A stretch of DNA of 26,943 bases, from IMG/VR virus record IMGVR_UViG_3300036945_000759, positions 1 to 26,943 of that record; one strand, written 5' to 3'. This DNA is from a virus. Below, in pieces: positions 23,565-26,943 of the stretch; position 1 is the first letter of the stretch, and every line of letters starts with the position of its first letter. A program made the position numbers and the translations under genes. The notes beneath the pieces are model-generated. The model saw nothing but the letters and a program-made list of their open reading frames with translations. It did not search any database and was not told the DNA's origin.

Positions 23565-24545
23565 ATGACTTTTAATTCATTGTACAAAGGCGGATTCGAT
23601 GCCTCTAAAATCTTTTCTGAAGCAATTGTTGGTAATCCTTCTATTGCTAAAGAACTTATACGTTTGATCGCAGGTGTTAAGCATTCAACAAACGTACCTG
23701 TTATGGGTGGTGGTATCCCTGCGCAAGCATATACTTGTGAACCTACTCCTTCTGCTACACTTAGCTACACTGAAAGGAATGTGACTCTTAGTAAAGTAAC
23801 TTTCTATGACGAAATGTGTTTGGACAATCTTCGTGCTACTTATGCTAATCAATACATGAAAGCGGGTGCTTCTAACCTTGAAGCTCCTGAGTTTAATATG
23901 TGGCTTGAGACTTATGCTTCTGAGCAAATTGCAAAAGGATTAGATTCTCTTTTATGGAATGGTGCTACTGTTGCTACTAAGGCTTCTGTTGCTGCTTCAG
24001 GTTTGAGTGCAGGTCTTAAAGCTATTGTTGCAGGTTTCCCTACTACTGTTGTTGATTCTTTTATTGCTGATGCTATCCTTAGTGGTGTTGCAGGTGTTGA
24101 TCCTATCTATGTAGATGGTGATACTCTTTCAAGCTCAAACATTGTTGTTGAAATTGGTAAAATGTTCTCTGCTATCTCTGATGAGGTTTTTAACTCAAAT
24201 CAAGATGGTAAATTGAAAATATTTCTTCCTTACAACACAAAGAAATTCATAGCTGTTGCTAACAACCAAGCTACTAACTATACTAAACCTTTTGATTTGG
24301 TCAATGGTTCTTATTCTTACAATGGTGTTGCTATTGAATTTGTAGGACTTCCTTCTAATACAGGATTGGTTGGAGTTGCAGGAACTGATGGTAACTTAGT
24401 AGTCGCTACTGATTTAGCTTCTGATTGGTCAAGTGTCGAAATCAATAAAGTGAACAACTCAGGTGATAATATCTTTATTAAAGCCGTTGTTGGTTTAGCT
24501 ACTGCTGCTATCGTTCAAGGACAAATCGTAGTTTACGGAGCGTAA
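23565..24545 (+). CDS. Major capsid protein
   Basis: This is a 326-aa protein rich in Ala, Val and Gly. It has an N-arm helix (DASKIFSEAIVGNPSIAKEL), a strand region (SATLSYTERNVTLSKVTFYD) and a helical spine with MWLETYASEQIAKGLDSLLW. The C-terminal half reads as an A-domain with LKIFLPYNTKKFI and AIEFVGLPSN. This is the layout of HK97-fold capsid proteins of Bacteroidota phages. Protease and scaffold-like genes come directly before it, 2 nt upstream, and a strong terminator comes after it. Codons are more GCT/GTT/CTT-biased than in its neighbours, as expected of a highly expressed gene. Confidence 0.75.
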   Translation: MTFNSLYKGGFDASKIFSEAIVGNPSIAKELIRLIAGVKHSTNVPVMGGGIPAQAYTCEPTPSATLSYTERNVTLSKVTFYDEMCLDNLRATYANQYMKAGASNLEAPEFNMWLETYASEQIAKGLDSLLWNGATVATKASVAASGLSAGLKAIVAGFPTTVVDSFIADAILSGVAGVDPIYVDGDTLSSSNIVVEIGKMFSAISDEVFNSNQDGKLKIFLPYNTKKFIAVANNQATNYTKPFDLVNGSYSYNGVAIEFVGLPSNTGLVGVAGTDGNLVVATDLASDWSSVEINKVNNSGDNIFIKAVVGLATAAIVQGQIVVYGA

Positions 24546-24550
24546 TTTAA

Positions 24551-24578
24551 AAGGGAGCTAACCCTCCCTTACTTTTAT
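24551..24578 (+). terminator. Rho-independent terminator after the capsid gene
   Basis: AAGGGAG (24551-24557) and CTCCCTT (24564-24570) form a perfect 7-bp stem with a 6-nt loop. A T-rich stretch (ACTTTTATTTTT) follows. It closes the protease-scaffold-capsid unit. Confidence 0.85.
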
Positions 24579-24616
24579 TTTTAATTTTATTTTTTAATTT
24601 TTAACAAACAAAATAT

Positions 24617-25147
24617 ATGGCTTGCGCTAATTTGACAGATATATTGAGATCATGTGATTCAACCAACATTGGTGGAATTTCAAAATGGTTCGCTGTTCCT
24701 AAAGAAGATGTTTTGACTTTTACAGTTGTAGATAACGTTGTAACCGTTTTAACTCTTAAAGCTACAAAGAAATTTTACACTATTCAGGTTGAACCAAGTT
24801 TGAGTTCAGCTACTTCTGAATTTGTAAAACCAAACAGATTTTACAGAGAAACTACTATAATGGTCATCATGGATGACGATTCAGAAGTTTTAGGTACTAT
24901 TGACAACCTTAACAAAGGACAGTTTGTGATCATTGCTGTTTTAGAAAACGGACAAAGTAAGGTATTCGGATTGAGTGATTCAGTCGAGACTTTCGTTAAT
25001 TCAAGAGGTATGGAGGCTGTTACTTCAGCTTATACTTCAGGTGTCGCTGATAGCGATTCAGCTACTCACACTATCACTTTGACAGGTAAGCGTTCAACCC
25101 TTACTCCTTTTCTTGATAATGCCGTAGTAATTGATACTATCGTTTAA
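24617..25147 (+). CDS. Major tail (tube) protein
   Basis: This is a 176-aa, strand-rich protein with the start MACANLTDILRSCDSTNIGG followed by ISKWFAVP. The end contains the strand THTITLTGKRSTLTPFL. This type of N-terminus and the ITLTGK...FL strand are what I associate with tail tube proteins in Bacteroidota siphoviruses. It is a single gene between two terminators, so it can be expressed at a high level. It stands between the major capsid and tape-measure genes, as expected for a tube protein. It shares a pattern with the N-terminal part of the next gene. Confidence 0.55.
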   Translation: MACANLTDILRSCDSTNIGGISKWFAVPKEDVLTFTVVDNVVTVLTLKATKKFYTIQVEPSLSSATSEFVKPNRFYRETTIMVIMDDDSEVLGTIDNLNKGQFVIIAVLENGQSKVFGLSDSVETFVNSRGMEAVTSAYTSGVADSDSATHTITLTGKRSTLTPFLDNAVVIDTIV

Positions 25148-25174
25148 TTTATTTTTTTTCTTCTTTATCATCAC

Positions 25175-25207
25175 AAAAGAGTTTCCTAAAAAGAGACTCT
25201 TTTTTTT
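25175..25207 (+). terminator. Rho-independent terminator after the tail tube gene
   Basis: AAAAGAGT (25175-25182) and ACTCTTTT (25196-25203) form an 8-bp stem around a 13-nt loop. T's continue to 25207. A CTATATA box lies 3 nt downstream, so a new transcript probably begins there. Confidence 0.8.
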
Positions 25208-25210
25208 ATA

Positions 25211-25217
25211 CTATATA
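25211..25217 (+). promoter_or_regulatory. CTATATA box before the 349-aa tail gene
   Basis: ACTATATA lies 5 nt before the start at 25223, immediately after the terminator at 25175-25207. Confidence 0.45.
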
Positions 25218-25222
25218 TTATT

Positions 25223-26272
25223 ATGGAGTACACGATTTCTAATTCAAATTCTATAACAGGTTTTTCAAAGCTATATTACGCTTATTTTGATGAAACCGCT
25301 AATACTCTTTTAAAGATTAAAAGAGGTGAGAAAGGTGATATTATTGACATATTTACTAATATTGTTTGGAGACAATTTGACTTCACTTCTTTGGAGGTGA
25401 AAACAGCTACTACTTTTGGTTTATTATCAAAAGGGTTAAATGAGGGAGAAGTGCTTATAAAAAGAAATGTTTTAAATGTAGAAGAATTGATTGAATTGGA
25501 TAAATTAAAATCTAAATTTTTTATTTGGTTATTAGTTTCAGAATCTAACTCCTATATTGTCTCTGTAAAAAGTAAAATACTTCCTTTCTATTCTTTAAAA
25601 ACAGAAGAGAATTTAACTTTTGAATTAAAGATGAAAACAGATATTTCTTTAATCAGTGAGGATTATGTTAAAAGAATAAATATTGAAGAAGGTGAAAACA
25701 GTCCTCAAATAGATTATTGTAAATTAGGTTTGACAGATGTTTTAAAGTTAGCTATTACAAAATATAAACCACACACTCCTATTTATGATGATTCAGGATT
25801 TTTAAAGGATTTGTTTCCTTTTGATGGAATCAGTATTGAAAAAAATGATTGGATGGGTATTATCCCTTACGCAACAACTTATGATGTTAATATTAGTAAA
25901 GGTGGTGTGAGACAATCTTTAAATGTCAAAATGAGTAAAAGTTTATTCACGCAAGACATAGTTAATAATGTTTCACAAGAAAAATGGATAGTGGTTTTAT
26001 ATACTTCTTCAGATCAATTAATAATGCTACGAGAATGTACAATAGATCAGGTAAGCACAAATCAAAATGATGGAGATAACACTCTTTCTTTTAATTTTAT
26101 ACAAGAGGGTAATAAAATAGACTATTTGATAAGTTATTACCCTGAAGGAGCATTGCCTTATATATCTTCTGATCTTTATGATTGTTGTGAAGGTTTTTAT
26201 GGTGTTAAAACTAATGATACTATTGTAACAATACAAGATATATGGAATTGTTTTCTTATTAACTTTTTCTAA
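25223..26272 (+). CDS. Tail-tube-like structural protein with extra C-terminal domain
   Basis: This is a 349-aa protein. Residues 1-150 follow the pattern of the upstream 176-aa tube protein: ITGFSKLYYAYFDE against IGGISKWFAVPKED, KSKFFIWLLVSESNSYIVSV against KGQFVIIAVLENGQSKVFGL, and LTFELKMKTDISL against HTITLTGKRSTLT. A further ~200 residues have no recognised relative. It could be a tube-fold adaptor at one end of the tail (tube initiator or Dit-like) or a minor tube component. It lies directly before the tape-measure gene, where chaperones often sit, but it does not resemble one. A CTATATA box is 5 nt upstream. Confidence 0.45.
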   Translation: MEYTISNSNSITGFSKLYYAYFDETANTLLKIKRGEKGDIIDIFTNIVWRQFDFTSLEVKTATTFGLLSKGLNEGEVLIKRNVLNVEELIELDKLKSKFFIWLLVSESNSYIVSVKSKILPFYSLKTEENLTFELKMKTDISLISEDYVKRINIEEGENSPQIDYCKLGLTDVLKLAITKYKPHTPIYDDSGFLKDLFPFDGISIEKNDWMGIIPYATTYDVNISKGGVRQSLNVKMSKSLFTQDIVNNVSQEKWIVVLYTSSDQLIMLRECTIDQVSTNQNDGDNTLSFNFIQEGNKIDYLISYYPEGALPYISSDLYDCCEGFYGVKTNDTIVTIQDIWNCFLINFF

Positions 26273-26283
26273 ATCTTTAAAAA

Positions 26284-26290
26284 CTATATA
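26284..26290 (+). promoter_or_regulatory. CTATATA box before the tape-measure gene
   Basis: AACTATATAA, with the box 17 nt before the start at 26308, in a 35-nt intergenic gap. Confidence 0.4.
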
Positions 26291-26307
26291 AGGTTAAACA
26301 AATTAAT

Positions 26308-26943
26308 ATGGAACAAAAAGTATTTTCGATAAAAGTAAACGGTGTCAAAGAGTTTAAAAGCTTAAATGATATTGTGAAAACAACTGCTTCAAATCTAACA
26401 GACATGAAAGAGAAGCAATTAGCTTTAAATGAGGCTTTAAAAGATTCAAGTTTGTCTGTTGAAGAAGTTAAAAAAGTTAATAAAGAGCTTAATATTTTAG
26501 ATAAAACTGTTACTGACTTAGGTAAGACCTCGGTAGAAACTAAAGATTCTTTTAAAGGTGTTAAACAAGCGTTTGACGGAGTATCAAAGTCTTCTGTTGG
26601 TCTTTTACAAACTTTTGCAGGCACTTCTTCTGAAGGTTCAAAACTATCCTCTACGATAGAAGGTATGGTAGCTGTTTATACGCAATTCGGTGGTACAGTA
26701 AAAACCTTAAAAGGTTCACTTGTTTCTACTTTTGAAAATAGTAGTTCTGCTGCACAAAAGTTTGGTAACATAACTAAAATAGCCATAGCTTCAACAGGGA
26801 TAGGACTTCTATTAGTTGCTTTAGTAGGTTTAATAGCTTATTTCAAAACCTCACAGGAGGCAGCGGACAGGTTTGCAAAAGTATTTGGTGGATTAAATCA
26901 AGTATTTAATTTCTTTATTAAAAGTGTTGCGTTTATTGGTGAA
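26308..26943 (+). CDS. Tail tape-measure protein, N-terminal part (runs off the window end)
   Basis: The ATG at 26308 opens a frame with no stop before the window end. It joins in phase with position 2 through the 127-base overlap. The N-terminus begins MEQKVFSIKVNG and has helical, charged segments. A hydrophobic segment near residues 157-178 (around STGIGLLLVALVGLIAYF) resembles the membrane-active segments of tape-measure proteins. The start is supported by a 35-nt gap after the previous gene that carries a CTATATA box 17 nt upstream. The full product is 1026 aa. Its position after the two tube-like genes and before the fibre gene fits the assignment. Confidence 0.85.
   Translation, partial: MEQKVFSIKVNGVKEFKSLNDIVKTTASNLTDMKEKQLALNEALKDSSLSVEEVKKVNKELNILDKTVTDLGKTSVETKDSFKGVKQAFDGVSKSSVGLLQTFAGTSSEGSKLSSTIEGMVAVYTQFGGTVKTLKGSLVSTFENSSSAAQKFGNITKIAIASTGIGLLLVALVGLIAYFKTSQEAADRFAKVFGGLNQVFNFFIKSVAFIGE
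26817..26943. repeat. Terminal direct repeat, right copy (circular contig overlap)
   Basis: This is the exact copy of 1-127. Everything from 26817 onward duplicates the start of the window and should be counted once. See the left copy. Confidence 0.95.

Noticed and set aside
1-26943. tRNA genes, CRISPR arrays and insertion sequences
   Set aside because: I looked for tRNA T-arm patterns, evenly spaced repeats and transposase motifs by eye and saw none. A tRNA or CRISPR search program could confirm this.

Overview
The window is a complete, circular-mapping genome of a small tailed phage that probably infects a member of the Bacteroidota. The first 127 bases (1-127) are repeated exactly as the last 127 (26817-26943). 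Once one copy is removed, the genome closes at 26,816 bp, and a tape-measure gene cut by the window edge becomes one uninterrupted frame. The DNA is very A+T-rich. All convincing genes lie on the + strand. Starts are preceded by A/T-rich leaders without Shine-Dalgarno sequences, and the best promoter (10062-10091) matches the Bacteroidota TTG...TAnnTTTG pattern. A tape-measure protein with no recognisable sheath gene suggests siphovirus morphology.

Layout, read around the circle. (1) 10329-14266, early/middle genes: a superfamily 2 helicase-like protein, an 82-aa unknown, a PD-(D/E)XK nuclease candidate, a membrane protein and a sigma/late-regulator-like protein. (2) 14269-17856, packaging: a small CxxC protein, the terminase small subunit candidate, and the terminase large subunit interrupted by an intein. 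(3) 17868-21821: a tail-chaperone-like gene with a probable -1 frameshift, then tail and baseplate-like proteins. (4) 21825-24545, head: a head-closure-like protein, an XkdF-type protease, a scaffold candidate and the major capsid protein. (5) 24617-26272: a tail tube protein and a longer tube-like relative. (6) 26308 through the junction to 4796: tape measure and a tail fibre/receptor-binding protein. (7) 4916-9593: portal, connector, two small membrane proteins and a large tail protein. (8) 9594-10328: a 735-bp A/T-rich control region with repeated hairpins, a promoter and an early terminator.

The most notable points are as follows. The intein sits exactly in the terminase Walker A motif and carries the Trp/Cys/Thr signature of class 3 inteins. 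A run of nine T's links a chaperone-like N-terminal domain to a protein-like C-terminal domain in the -1 frame. The control region holds two 12-bp hairpins with identical 25-nt loop length and a compensatory base-pair change. The short box CTATATA lies 5-28 nt upstream of seven start codons, mostly structural genes, and may be a phage-specific promoter element. The structural gene order is also unusual, with the portal far from the terminase and downstream of the tail fibre. No integrase, repressor, DNA polymerase, tRNA or recognisable endolysin was seen.
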